From the NCBI GenBank assembly GCA_038049695.1, contig CP142452.1:108633001-108697000 (forward strand): 64,000 bases of DNA. The letters run 5' to 3'. This stretch comes from Cinnamomum chago (Eukaryota; Streptophyta; Magnoliopsida; Laurales; Lauraceae). The notes under the pieces were generated by a model, which was given only the letters and a program-made list of their open reading frames with translations, ran no database searches and had not been told where the DNA came from. A program made the position numbers and the translations under genes. Positions 51,344-64,000 of the stretch are shown here, one piece after another (positions within the stretch are counted from its first letter, which is position 1; the number at the start of each line of letters is the position of its first letter).

Positions 51344-51373
<30 letters not shown>
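51344..51373. repeat. (CT)n tract in the LysM kinase leader
   Basis: About 15 CT units, roughly 185 bp upstream of the LysM receptor kinase ATG, in a pyrimidine-rich stretch that looks like the 5' untranslated leader. Confidence 0.9.
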
Positions 51374-51375
<2 letters not shown>

Positions 51376-51467
51376 AACTCCCAAATTCGTCACCTGTTTG
51401 GTCTGGTGGTGATTTCATCCAATTCGAGCAAAATCTGCAACTGTTTGTTTGATTCTCCCCCTTGTTT

Positions 51468-51473
51468 ATGTGA
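51468..51473 (+). promoter_or_regulatory. Start-stop upstream ORF (ATG TGA) in the LysM kinase leader
   Basis: The only ATG between about 51300 and the main start is at 51468 and is followed at once by TGA. It sits 84 nt before the main ATG. Minimal start-stop uORFs can stall initiating ribosomes. Whether this one lies in the mature leader depends on the true transcription start. Confidence 0.4.
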
Positions 51474-51556
51474 TCAGATCTTCATTCATCCCTGATTGTA
51501 ATCCTATCGACATTTTTTTATCCTATTCGACTGCGATTTTTCATTGGAAAACCCTA

Positions 51557-54500
51557 ATGAAGCTCTTTCAAATGCCTATTTTCATTCTTCTCATGCTCCT
51601 TGAGCTGCAAACATCTGCTTTTACTTCTCCAACGCCTCTGAATTGCTCCGACACCACCCGCCTCTGCACCTCCTTCCTCGCCCTAAACCCCGATCCGCAC
51701 CACACCCTCGCCGAGATTCAGAGCATGTTCGACGTCTGGCCGACGGACGTAACGGTCGAGGACAACAGCCATGGCTATGTTTTCATCAAGAAGAACTGCT
51801 CCTGCTCTTCTCCGAGCAACAAGTATCTCACCAACACCACTTTTACGGTGAGAAAGGAGGAGGGATCTGTGATCAAGATGGTGACGGAGGCTTATGGAGG
51901 TCTAGCGCTTGCGCCCAACTGGACGCGAAGAGCGCGGTTGGGGGCCGTGGTTTCTCTGCATCTCGTGTGCGGGTGTTCGAGTAGGATGTGGAATTATTTG
52001 TTGAGCTATGTGATGAATGATGGTGATACAATCGAATCGCTGGCGAGTCGGTTTGGGGTGAGCATGGATAGTATTGAGACTCTGAATGGGATTGCTGATC
52101 CGGAAAATGTAACTGTAGGGGCTGTTTATTACATACCCCTCAATTCGGGTAGGTTTGTTTCCTCTGCTTCTGTTGTTTTTCTTCTCTTCTAGGAACTGCT
52201 TGTTGATTTAGGATGCATATTGAATATGCCCCAGATCCCAATCATTTTGATATTTGGTAGAATTTTATGGATATCAACTCATCTGTGTATGACAGTATGA
52301 GTGGATGAGGCAAAAGATAGAATAGTAATTGGAGTCACATGGTATGAGATACCGGATTCTTTTTCTTTGACTTATTTGCCAAAATCAACAATATAAACTG
52401 TTGGTGCTGAACTGTAGATAATGATTTGGAAAGGGGAAAGTATCTCACCCAATGAGATTTCTGTATTTGATGAGATTCAAATGTACGATGATACAGATAA
52501 ACACCTGTTCTGGGTGGGTGTTGGCTAAATGTTGGAACTAATCGTGATTTAGGTTATCATCCAAACACATTGGTAATGAGGTAGGGTGCGGTTGATGGAT
52601 AAAGTTCACAGTGTGGATTCTTTTAAGTAATTGTGGTGGGATTTGCAAACAAATAGTCTTGTTTGAATACTTATATATCGAGCTTGTGTGGTGAAATTTT
52701 TAACTTAAATATATGAGTTCTGCTCATCATCAAGCGTGCATTCCATTGCTGACAATGCTTTTTCTTTTGTAGTTCCTGGTGTCCCTTATCCTATAGCCAC
52801 AGAGACGCCTCCGGTGTCTGCACCATTTCCTTCCATTTACACTATCTCAGGTACTGGCAGTTCATTGTTTGATTTTGCTATTTGTTTGAAGCTTTTAATG
52901 TTGGAAATCTTATGAATCGCCCGGTAATCAAAGAGCTATGCCCTGAAGCTGGTGATATCCGGAGAGTTTGATATTGACCATTGTACTCGTATTATCAACG
53001 AAGACTTCTCTTAGTAGGGTCCCTGTATATAGAGTTGTAAGATACAGCCAGTTGGTTTTCTCTCGTAACTTGCCGGTAAACCCTGGCTCCTGAATCAATG
53101 CTCCCATTTTGATTGTGAGTGGAGGAATTGTTTCCATTATCTTGGTCAACATAACTATTTTGGTTCTTTGGTGGTCACACTGTGGGCCCACATGTCAACA
53201 TTTTCCACTGGGTCCTAAAGAGCCAAAATTATGTCTGAAGGTGAGATTTTTCACACTTTCTATGGATATGACTCTCATGACCATAACAACTGTTGGGCTT
53301 AATGACCATATAACAACTGTGGGCATAATTCATCTGAGGTTTTTTGCACGCTTTCGCGGTTGTCTAATGAGTAATGACCATACAAGATCAAGCACCCTTA
53401 CCTTTATTTGAAACTGTGGAATGGCGAATAGCAATTTCTGTTAGCATATGTCTGGGTGGTGTGCTTTGTTCTTATAATTGTTCTCAATAGGGAAAAATTC
53501 AGTGTACAAAAGCTCTATTGAAAATAGTAATATTTAAAAACTGAACCAACAATTTGGGGTGTGCAGTAGCAGGGATTCATAGCAACTTTACAAAAAAAAT
53601 TTTTTGTTATTAAACCCATTATAAAGGGTTAGTCTAAAGTTTCCAAAGTAGTCTTGATAGCCATGGAAGCTCATAAAATGTTTCTGGTAATTTACTGGAG
53701 CTATCTGTGCGGAAATATATTTTCTATAAATTTCAGGCTCGCCATTTTGCTTCATTCAAATAGCTTTTGCTTATTGAGATAGTGAGCATCTTCCATGTCC
53801 AGGCGTGACCAATTGAGCATGTTGACATGATAAAAATTTAAATACCACATCTGCTTTAAGTGCAAATGCTTTGTTATTGTAGCTAATCATTAAACCATTT
53901 CTTGAAATGATATGGCAATGCATACGAAACTAACTGCCATTGCATTTTGCAATTTTTTCAGAATTTTGGAATGAAGTAAACAGTAACTTTCAAATCTCAA
54001 GACTGTAGTTCCAGTCAATCATTTTAATTGGAAGGGATGGGATCACACAGGGAAGTGAAGCTATGAAAATATATGGTCTTTTGAGGACTAATTTCTTTGC
54101 ATGTTACTTTGAATGGACTGGGGATTCTTTAAAAAATTCTCATGCTCCAAGCTTTCAATTATTTGATCAGTGGACTACAAAAGTACAAAAATGTGAATAA
54201 GCAAGTTGAAAATCCAATGGCAGAGAAACACCTCCATTCTATTTTCCAATCAGGTGTTTTGTATAATCCCATATCCATGGTGTTGTCCACCATACCAGCT
54301 CTCTAGATCTCTGAAAGATTAGTACATTTTTTTTAGTTTCACACATCTGAAACCTGAGACATCAGAAAAATGTTCCTTTCATGAGTCATATCCACATTTC
54401 TCATAAATCCTGTAAGACTGACATGGTTGTTCTCTTTTTTTCTTAACCCTTATCTTCTAATGTCTCCTCCCTTTATGTATGGATTTTGGAGTTATTGTTG

Positions 54501-57500
54501 TGCCAAGATGGTAACTCGGTTGAGTCTTGCCTTCTTTCATTTTTAGTCATCGTGATGGAGTTATATTCATTTTTGTTATGAAGAAAATATAGTCAATTAA
54601 TTATGTTTCTGGTTTTGCAGTAAATGATGACCATCATTCAGCTCATTTCCCATATGGCTGGGTTCTGGGAAGCATGGGAGTTGTTATGGTGCTGATACTT
54701 GTGGTTCTACTCATCTGTTTATTGTGCAAATCTTCTGTCTGCTTCACAGGGAGTCATTCAAAAGATCCCAATGGAAAGAGTTCTCATAAGTTTCACATTC
54801 TTGGGAGGACAAGCTTTTGTAGCGGTTCAGGAAGATATCTGTGCTGCAAGTCCGGGACATGGAAGCAAACTACTGTAGATACCGGCAACCACCAGACAAA
54901 TATTCCTAGAGGTGTCAAAACTAACCAGTAGATCACACAATTCTTTCTCATCAACTTTGCCCTTGTAACATTCACTCTGTTTATACCGTTGAATGTTGAT
55001 TATAACATTTCCTCCATTGGTTTAAGCTGAACAATTATTTTTTATTTGTTGCAAGTCCGAAAAGGTTATTGTCTAACAGACCTTTCTAAAAACTATCTGC
55101 TTTGTCTAACGGACCTTTCTAAAAACTATCTGCTCCTATCTTTTTGGTAGTGGCCATATTTTACCTTAAGAAGTTTTAGACATGCAGCGGAAAACTGGTT
55201 TTGTGGAAAAAATTTAGTAGAAATTTTGTAATTCCAATTAATTGCTTTTCCACGGTGCTTCTTTGGTAGCTAAAGAAAACATAATATTATCCATGGTACT
55301 TTGAACTTCCTTTGGTTGACAACGAACTGTTCTTTCTTGCACTGGCTGTTTTTCACCTCTTCCAAGATTTAGATGTGTGATTCCGTATTTCTCATTTAAT
55401 TCGTGCAGCTATTGTGACTGATGTATTTGATGTGGAGAAGCCCATTGTTTTCACATATGAAGAAATTCTTTCGTCAACTGATGGTTTTTCAGATGCAAAT
55501 CTTCTTGGTCATGGGACATATGGTTCTGTGTATTATGCAGTTCTTCGGGACCAGGTCTGTGTTAACTTTGGATTGTTAGAATTTTTCCCTTTATGGTATT
55601 AGTTTTAGTTGTTCACCTTTACCATGTCATAATAATAAAATTTTGAATCAATAGGATGTTGCAATCAAAAGAATGACTGCTATGAAAACTAGGGAATTTA
55701 TGGCAGAGATGAGAGTTCTCTGTAAAGTTCATCACACAAATTTGGTATGATTCCCTGTTTGCTTAAAAGTGGCTGCAACTTACTTGAAATTGTTTTTTGA
55801 GAATTTCAATATATTTTATCAATGACTCTGAGTTCAACTTTATTTTATCAAGGTAGAATTGATTGGTTATGCGGCAAGCGATGACGAGCTCTTTCTTGTT
55901 TATGAGTATGCTCATAAGGGTTCACTTAAAAGTCATGTTCATGATCCTCAGACTAAAGGTAAGATCGCATGTTCCTGATCTGAAGCATATAGGTTCTTGA
56001 CTGTGAGAAGCTTCATAAGTTCTTATTAAGATTTACCATGCTTTAGCACAAGCTAGTGGATAGATATATCCAACGGTCTAGCTCATTTGAATCCATGCAA
56101 ATTCATGGGATTCGGTGCCTATAAGGGGGTTGTGAATGTGTGATCAATTTGGACGGGTCATAAGGTGGGCCCCAGTGCGCGTTCCGAACTATGCGGGCCA
56201 TAAGGACGTTCCTTATAGGACCGTTCCCATATATATGTATGTATGTATGTATGTATATGTATGACTAGCAAGGATATGGTACTGAATACTCTATAAATGA
56301 TATGGTTACTTTCAGAACATGGGACTCTCAAGGAACTCACTGTCAGACTCAGAACATACATCCTTATTCTTTTTGGATGTATGTAGGAACTGTTCGTTTT
56401 ATTACAAAGGCTATGTTGGTTGATTCAACATTTAACCCCAAATTGAAAGGATAATGCTATCATAAATGATGGCGATGATGACTGATGACATGATTAATAA
56501 TATGAGATCATCATGACATGTAAAAGTAGAAGGACATTTGTTTCAGCTTGCTGCCTTTGCTGCCTTCACCATCAGAGTGAATAATAGGCCTTCTGCTGAC
56601 CCCTATGCCCGTCTAGGACTGTAAGTACATTGTGATTACACTGTACAATCCTTTATAAAGGAGCAGAGTTCATGAATATAGCATGCATGCAGAAAATTTA
56701 GTGGTATTAAGTTTGAGATTTTATTCTTGTTTGAACACATCTTTAATACACATCCTTTCTATTAATTTGCATATACATATTTAATAGACACTAAATGCAA
56801 ATTCATAAATGAAATGATGATCTTTCAGCTGTCCTTGGTGAAATCTGCCAATTGATCATGTCATGCTTTCACTAATTCAGTTTCAGCGATCTTGCTTCAC
56901 TTTTTTTGTTTAATAAAAATGGCAATGCACTTATGGCAGACTGGAATTGAAATGATGTCTACTGCTGCCTATGTCCTGATCAAGTGACTAAATATTCGTT
57001 TTGATGTCTGATTGGTTCACAACTGTGTTAAGTAGATTCGTATTCATTTGATGTTTGATTGGTTCACCACCATGTTAAGTAGATTGGTCTTTGGGATGTA
57101 TTGGCTGGTCGTACTTGACATGGTATTAAAGCCACACTAGGTTACGAGTTCGAACTAGTCGGACTTGACACATCGAACCTGACTTGACTGCACTAAGTTG
57201 CTGGTGACTTGATTTGATCAAGTCACATGCACTCTTAGTCTCAACAGAAGAAATTGATCAAGTTGCATGCAATTCAGTCAGGCCACATTGAGTTGCATAC
57301 ACCTTTGTAGGGCTGAAATCGAGTTGAACGTGTTTTCATTCCTTGCTTCAAAACATTCCAAGGGATGGTGTGATACTGTGATTCCCGTTTTCATAAAATT
57401 AGTTCAACTGTACCACTTTGCATGCTGTGAGAAGAAAAATCACTAATTTGCAATCAAATGAAAGCTCATGGCTTGTATTTTGCCTCAGCACATTATGTTT

Positions 57501-60500
57501 CAACTATGGGTTTTTCCCCCTTTCTTGTGCTCCCTTGAGACCAGGTGTTTCTTAGATTAAGTGAACCTTCTAAAGCCAAGTACATGGAATAAGCTATAGA
57601 AAAAAGATGGCAAGTGATGGACACACTTTATGAAGAGATGGGGCTTGATTTGTGTGGTCCACTTCCCTGTGTCAGCAGCCAATGTGAGGTTGTAGTGCTT
57701 TCACTTTCACAATTTAAAAATGGGCATGTGATTTCAATAAAAGTTTACTACATAGACACAAGTTGCCAATCCCCTAGTAGCCCAGTGGTGAGGCATCGAT
57801 CCCTTAGCGTGAGTGATTGGGTGTTTGTGTGTCTTCTCATTTGAGATAAACTAACAAAGTTGACCCCCCTCAATTACCATTGTTGTTGCCTTTGAAGTGG
57901 AGCATAATGATCCATCATATGTTGCAAACTGTAAAGTTGTAGATATTCTAGTGGGGAAGACTTTCTTACAGCTCTTCGTTGCACCAATCAAAGGAAGTTG
58001 GGAAACAGAGTCAGAAGCACAAATGACCGAGTGGGTGGAAATATGCAAGTGTACAGAAACTAAGTAGAAGTAAGTGGCTTTTGAAAAATAAAGATAATAT
58101 AAAATGAAAACAGTAATAATAATCACTGTTTTAATTAGAATATTATTTCTGAATAGATATTTAGGGCAGAAGTGGTGTTTAGATCAGTAATTTCCCAGCC
58201 CGCCTGAGCCTTTGGAGCGTATGATAGGGTGGGTATTTAAAGAAGGGTTTACAGAGAATCACAGATTTACCAGCGAATACTTAACTTTTTTATAATAACC
58301 AAAGTTCAATTGCTGGATCTGAGGTTAAATCTGTGGACCAAAAGCATAACCATCAGTTCACATAAACACTTTTGGATGCAGAAGCTTTACTTGTGTTGGA
58401 TCAAAATCTTGATTTCATGTGAATCACATCCATATGGTCATGAGGTGTGAGATGTACAGATCATTAGGAGTACTATTTCACACTGAAAGAAAAATAAAAA
58501 GCTCCATCATTTAAACATTTCTAATGAAAAATGAGAAGGCGAAAAAACACCCTTGACGGACTCTAGTACCCTATTCCTACCTTTGTACAATATTGTGGGG
58601 TAAAACTTTGGAAAAAATATGTCAACCTTTTATATTATTAGATTATTTTTTTTTGACAAATATATTGATATGTAAGAACATAATTCCAATATACAAGTAA
58701 AATATTGTATAGTTAGTTCTTTGCATCTTTTCCCCACCATCTTATAAATCTGAAGGCATGAGTTCTTGTTCAGACTTAAAAAATGCATTTGAAGTACATA
58801 AATAGTCGTCTCACACCTGCAAAGAACCATCACAGAGGCACAGTGCTCGTTTATAACATTTTAGTGACATTAGGTGCTTGCATGAGTGCTTGTATGTGAT
58901 GCATGTTGTGAATTTGTCTCACATTGTGCTAGTGTACACTGTCTGTTCAGGCAATACATCCCTCCCTTGGATTTCTAGAGTTCAGATTGCACTTGATGCT
59001 GGTCGAGGTCTGGAATACATTCACGAGCACACCAAAACACATTATGTTCATCGGGATATTAAAACAAGCAACATCTTACTTGACAGTGCCTTCAGGGCCA
59101 AGGTATTCACCCATTTAGATTGGATGAGTGTATTTTGTTTCTATTGATCATTTAGTTGTATCTTATTTATGATATTCTTTTTGCGTATAGATTTCAGATT
59201 TTGGGCTGGCAAAACTTGTTGGAAAAACTAGTGAAGGTGAAGCCTCAGTGACGAAAATTGTTGGAACTTTTGGCTATCTGGCCCCCGAGTAAGCAGATCT
59301 AGAAGCACTGTATTACTAGGAACTTCAATAATTATCTGAGCTTCCATTCGCTTATATATTCTTGTGGTTCTCAACAGATATTTGAGTGATGGCTTGGCCA
59401 CGACGAAAAGTGATGTATATGCCTTTGGTGTTGTTCTTTTTGAGCTAATATCAGGAAAGGAAGCAATAACAAAAACTGAGGGCAAGGTGTTGGTCAATCC
59501 TGAAAGACGTTCCTTGGTATCTATTGTAAGTTCCATCACTGCAAGTTTTTTGCCCCATCTTGGGTATTTATGTTTGTCTAGTATTCATTCATCAAATTTA
59601 GTTCCTTGTCCAAGCATGATACGAATCACATGCATTTTTCCTGGGTTTTGGAAATGTAAACGACTCTAATTCACCACCTTCTTGTTGCAACAGAGAACAC
59701 CTTCCTAGCTGGATAATTGTAATCAGTGATTCAAAAAGAAAACAAATGGCTCAAAAGATTAATAGCTTTTGTGTGACAGCTTTGAATTCATCTATACACT
59801 ATCCTTTATATTACTTCCTGCAGTAAAACTCAAAGAATTAGAAAACAGTGTCCATTTAAATTTGAAGTGAAACGTCAGTACGTGATAACTTTGTGTGATT
59901 AGCTAACACACTGATTCATTCCATTTTGGAAAAAACCACTGTTTTCACAGAGTGCTTACAATAATCAGAGACGAGATTTTTCTGTGGTAATAGAAAGGCG
60001 AGACGAGGTTATTGTGTATATGTTTGGCTGTGAACAAAGAATAAAAAGTAGATAATGGAGAAGAAATGAAATAAAAATAAATAAAAGTTCTTCATTGAGT
60101 GTTATCGAAGCTGTCCACCCCATCCTTTCATCTACTTTTTTTAAGAAAATGAAAAAAGATGAATGGGAATTTAAAAAGTTGATTTTCAGATCCACGCACG
60201 TAATCTTGAGTTAGCCTTGTTTCTTATTTTTTGGAACATGAGAAATTATGGCTATAATAGGAATTTGAATGTCCTTGACAGAAAATTGGAAAAGCACCTT
60301 GTTTGTACCAGGACTACAGTAATGTGTCAAGTATTTCACATCTCCTCCTTGCTTAAATCCTTTGTGCCTTTCTCTAGCAACATCTCAACCCTTATTGAAG
60401 TTATGGCTACCAAATTTTGAAATCATTATTTGATGCATGTTCAGTAAAATTTTCTGCAATTGCATGTCAATTCATTCAGAGAATTGTTCCGACTGGGCAG

Positions 60501-62362
60501 CTTCTAGCCTGGCTAGCAGCCTGCATGACTTGCCACATGCACGCTGCAGGCAACCTGGTTTATTTCTACTTGTCTCACGACATGCTCGTCTTCCCACCCC
60601 TGTGCTTGCATGTTTTCTAGTCTGCGTAGCATTTAGCAAGCTAATGTATCTCTTAATTGTCATTCCTTTTCTCATACTCTTTCTGCAGTGTCTATTTGAA
60701 GTATGGGTTGATCTTTGGTACATTTTACTTTTTAAGCATATTTCTTGAGTGAAAAAGCCAATTTATAAATGTGAATTGCTGGATAAAACCTTATGATTAT
60801 GATAAACTTCAGCCTCGGATATTTCTCTGGCAATGCTAAGGTATGCACCTTGAAATGATACTATTTTCTATTAAAAGAAAATGTGAGCTTCATGCTCGAA
60901 ATGGTTTTTAATAGAGTAAGGTAGTCTGGAACTGGTCATTGAGGCACCCCTTAACACTCAAATTGTGTTTATCCCTAAAGCATGCTTACTTCAGAGCTTG
61001 AGAATTTGTTTGTTCAATAGCCATCTTGGGTTTTTATCTATTGCCGGCTTAATGCTGGGGTTGACAAAACTTGCACAGGTTATACATGTGAATGCTTTAG
61101 ATTTTACTTAATGCCCCTAAACATTGATCCATATTTGAGCATGCATTTTGATGGGTTAAAAAGCCTTCTCTAACATGGAGAACTTTCAGATGTTGGCAGC
61201 CCTAAGAAACTGTCCGAGTTCGATGAGTATGGCAAGCTTAAAACAATACATTGATCCCAATCTGATGGACTTGTATCCTCACGATTGTGCGTACAAGGTG
61301 AGCATATCTAGTCTATTTATTTATTCATTTATGGTCATCACATGATCAGCTCAGGTAAGATAAAAAGATACCAGTACAATTCTCTGAAATTTGATCCCTA
61401 GAATCTGCTCCCCCAGTGGGAGGTGCGTAACCGGTGTGTCACCCGCACTGTTGGTTTATCTAATTTTGTTTTTCTAAAAGAAGAAAGAAATCATAATGTT
61501 ATATGACAATTCAAACAGTTTTTTTTTTCCTTTTTTTATTTATTTATTTTGTAAATTAAAAAAAAACACTTATTTCAGGTTTTCTTTTCAAGTTGTATGC
61601 TTCCTATTAAAATCCTCTTGGCTATTTGTCAGACCCTTTAAGTCACTAAAGATGTTCCTCATTTCTTGTCCAAAGTCTTATCCCATTTCTTCTAGATTCA
61701 AGCTTTATGAAATTTATGCCTCTGTGCTCTTGTTCAGACATTGTTTTCGATGACATATCAAGGATATGGCATTTTTTGTTTCCTGTTAAGGAGATATTGC
61801 ACTCATTTTCTTGTCCAAAGTTTTGTCACATGTTTTAGATTCAATTTACATGAACACCATGCTAAGCACTTGTTCAGACACCAACTGTAGAAGGGCATGA
61901 AATTAATGAAAGTCTTTTATCTTTTATTTTTTATATATGTTGGGCTATAGATGTGCACAAATCTCAGGGACTCGCAATATAAAATAATGTATCAATGATA
62001 TCAAGCAGTGAAAACCCGGTGTTGAGATAAAGAAAAAACTTGAACAGAACAGTTTCCTACTACACAACCTTTTGATCTTTATTGCAAGAAACAGAAGATC
62101 TTTACAGAATTTTAAGCGTCTGGCAATTGTATTGAAAAAAAAAACAACCCTCTCTAGTATTCAGCTTGATATTTTCTTGTGTCTGTGATGTCTTCAGGTG
62201 GCCATGCTGGCGAGGCAATGCGTGGAGGAAGATCCAATTCTTCGACCTGACATGAAGCAAGTAGTGATTTCCCTGTCGCAGATCGTCCTGTCGTCTGTGG
62301 AGTGGGAAGCTACCCTAGCTGGAAACAGCCAAGTTTTCAGTGGCCTTGTCCAAGGAAGATGA
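51557..62362 (+). CDS. LYK3: LysM receptor-like kinase (LYK3/At1g51940-type), 657 aa
   Basis: Plasma-membrane receptor kinase for chitin-type oligosaccharide signalling. Exons: 51557-52148, 52773-52850, 54621-54911, 55409-55554, 55655-55744, 55853-55958, 58951-59102, 59191-59288, 59378-59525, 61190-61297, 62198-62362 (TGA). All GT..AG, sum 1974 nt, one frame. Signal peptide about 1-22. Ectodomain CxC pairs at 81/83 and 138/140, and a clear LysM at 151-195 ([20 protein letters not shown]). One membrane helix about 236-259. Kinase: P-loop GHGTYGSV 354-361, VAIK Lys374, alpha-C Glu387, HRD 468-470 (RD type) with Asn475, DFG 488-490, APE 516-518, C-terminus SGLVQGR. All catalytic residues are present, so it is probably active. 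The ATG at 51557 is the first in frame and starts the signal peptide. The exon pattern and domain order match Arabidopsis LYK3 (At1g51940) as I remember it; the symbol denotes that likely orthology. Long introns: 2 (1.77 kb), 6 (2.99 kb) and 9 (1.66 kb). Confidence 0.95.
55069..55134. repeat. 33-bp tandem duplication in LysM kinase intron 3
   Basis: Units 55069-55101 and 55102-55134 share GACCTTTCTAAAAACTATCT and differ at one position (ACAGACC versus ACGGACC). Located inside intron 3 (54912-55408). Confidence 0.85.
55959..58950 (+). other. Intron 6 (3.0 kb) of the LysM kinase gene, with decayed TE-like sequence
   Basis: The intron splits the kinase domain after HDPQTK. It contains a (GTAT)n tract (56228-56262) and a primer-binding-site-like word, ATGGTATTAAAGCCAC near 57120, resembling the tRNA-Met complement used by plant LTR elements, followed by GAGTTCGAAC. 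A patch with an A-box-like TAGCCCAGTGG lies near 57778. None of these forms a complete element. Confidence 0.5.
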
Positions 62363-64000
62363 TGGGCTTTCCTTTTGTCAAGTCTATCTTTAGATATTTT
62401 TGGTGTGTGTATAGTAGCACAAGATGACCACCCGCATATGGTAATATCTATGCCACCAAAGACAAGTATTCCAAGTTTTTTTATTCTTTTGCGTGAAATT
62501 TTAATGTACCATAGATGTAATTTATGCGAAAAATTTCTTGCAAATCATTAGAGTTGTACAAGATTTTAATCTGAAATGAAATCCATTTGCTGTGCTAGGA
62601 TGATATAAAGAGAATCCCGTTTCAACAAATTTATTACAACAGACGTTTAGCGAGAGAATATGCTCAATAGTGAAAATTCCACACCATATATATATATATA
62701 TATATATATTGAGAAATTGAAGCCAATGCATAGTGTGGTCTTCTTTTCATCTGAAAGAGATTTCATTAATATCATTGATTTTTGGTTCCTTTCATCCCAA
62801 CCCAATATCCAGGTTATGAAGTAAGCTTTGAATCAAAGGCATGTTTGCAACAGGTAGAGACCACATTGGATATCAGCTGGGCTCAAAAGTAGATGGACCT
62901 AATTGTATTTGGTGTGACCATCGGGATGCTTCCCTGCTTTGGGGTCAGGTGATCCGTAAGCTATGCGTCTGTATATGTGACTCTAGAAATGGGCATCAAA
63001 AGGAACTTATGCCACTGGCCAATAGCTAGCAGAGCTCTGTAGCATTATTTATTTACTGACAACATCCTCAATTCCTAGCAACCTTTTTTTTTTTTTTTTT
63101 TTTTCCAATTTTTAAAGTTGGGATCTGGGCACCAATCCTCCCATGTTTCTGTACTGGTATTGTATAGACTACAGCTATTTCTTTCCTCCATGAACGGTAA
63201 GAGAGCCAATAAATTCAGACCATTGATAAAGTTGGGCCCCTTTTAAATTCCTTTATTAACACTGCCACAACCAGAGAACACTCTTCATAGTAGAGAGGAA
63301 AGAAGCTGATGAAGACTCTTAAACAATGATGATCCACACATGATGATACCAATCAAAACAAATACCTTCAGAAAGGGTAGAAAAAATAAGGAAACCAACA
63401 CAAAATAGATGATCATATATCTCCAAAGTTACAAATACAACTCAAAGGACATGTTCGTGCAAGCTGTGGATTTTGCCATAGAGAGGATGAGCCTCTTGGA
63501 CTTCTTGTGCAGCTCAGTTTTTTACCTCTTGGTATAACAATCTTTCATGTCAAAGAAGCAGCATTTCTAACATGGCAATTTTTTTGGTCTGTATCACTTT
63601 CAATAATAATGAGAAAGATGATGAAATTTTAAAAATAAAAAGGAAAAGGCCACCTAATTGACACAGATCGGTTCATAACATTTGAATCCAAGCCCATTGA
63701 TATTAGGCTGGTGCCCCAGTTTAAAAAAAAAAAAAAAGGCAATCCATATGACTTGTATGTTTTATGATTTTCATTAATATTTTTCAAACAACATAAAACA
63801 GAAGGACATAATAGATAACATTCTCAATCTCAATACAAAGGGCATCAGGCACTCTCTTTAAAGAAGAGATATAAAAAGAACATGAGACTTCTTTCCTCTG
63901 ATTAGACTTTTTGGTTGTCCTTTTTTATTCTTTTTTGACAAAACATGGCATCTGTCTGCTCAGCTCGTTTAGAAAGAGGGGAACAGCTTAGATGTGGGCC
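62363..64000. other. LysM kinase 3' flank and intergenic sequence
   Basis: Sequence after the stop codon is the 3' untranslated region to roughly 62520; the exact cleavage site is unclear. A (TA)n tract lies at 62686-62710, a long T run at 63086-63105 and an A run at 63722-63737. No further gene was recognised to the end of the window. Confidence 0.45.

Noticed and set aside
51449-51556. In-frame N-terminal extension of the LysM kinase
   Set aside because: It begins with TTG, not ATG, and would place 36 non-signal residues before a good signal peptide starting at 51557.
51643-51984. 113-codon ORF in another frame of the LysM kinase first exon
   Set aside because: It overlaps the clear LysM coding frame and is Arg/His-rich shadow sequence.
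57590-57760. Possible Copia reverse transcriptase fragment in LysM kinase intron 6
   Set aside because: A W..M....EEM-like spacing was seen, but there is a stop just upstream and no further RT motif; too weak to call.
57770-57800. tRNA gene suggested by an A-box-like TAGCCCAGTGG
   Set aside because: No cloverleaf arms or B box at the right spacing.

Overview
This is a stretch of nuclear chromosome from a flowering plant. It has AT-rich intergenic DNA, spliced genes with canonical GT..AG introns, many (GA)n/(CT)n microsatellites, and relics of plant transposon families (CACTA, Tourist-like MITE, LINE, SINE). The gene content and moderate coding GC do not look like a grass. I cannot separate magnoliid from eudicot by eye. 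No prokaryotic features, CRISPR arrays, rRNA or convincing tRNA genes were seen.

Three genes can be reconstructed exon by exon. (1) Minus strand, 14322 to 7694: an amino acid permease (AAP family, AAAP superfamily) with seven exons and a 3.6 kb first intron. All splice sites look usable, but exons 5, 6 and 7 each carry a one-base frame error, so it is probably a young pseudogene unless these are assembly errors. (2) Minus strand, 27595 to 25071: an intact five-exon Aux/IAA auxin co-receptor/repressor of 368 aa with EAR motif, GWPP degron and PB1 domain, plus a probable 5'-leader intron. (3) Plus strand, 51557 to 62362: an intact 11-exon LysM receptor-like kinase of 657 aa, closest in remembered architecture to Arabidopsis LYK3 (At1g51940). 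It has a signal peptide, a CxC-spaced LysM ectodomain, one membrane helix and an RD-type kinase.

Layout: 1-2514 is transposon-derived (right end of a CACTA element enclosing a leader-like segment). 2515-7690 is intergenic with short tandem repeats. 7694-14322 is the permease. 14.4-25.0 kb is intergenic with a 5'-truncated LINE, a Tourist-like MITE and a strong hairpin. 25.0-28.4 kb is the Aux/IAA gene and its leader/promoter. 28.4-51.3 kb is a 23 kb gene-poor stretch of decayed repeats, with a probable SINE and a perfect 60-bp tandem duplication of a hairpin. 51.3-62.5 kb is the LysM kinase gene. 62.5-64.0 kb is intergenic.

The three genes belong to separate pathways (amino acid uptake, auxin transcriptional response, chitin/LysM signalling), and nothing indicates that they work as a unit. 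Each has a (GA)n/(CT)n tract near its 5' end, the main regulatory feature they share. I found no credible new multi-gene system. The most notable items are the frame-broken permease, the CACTA end with leader-like content, and several uncatalogued foldback or tandem structures.
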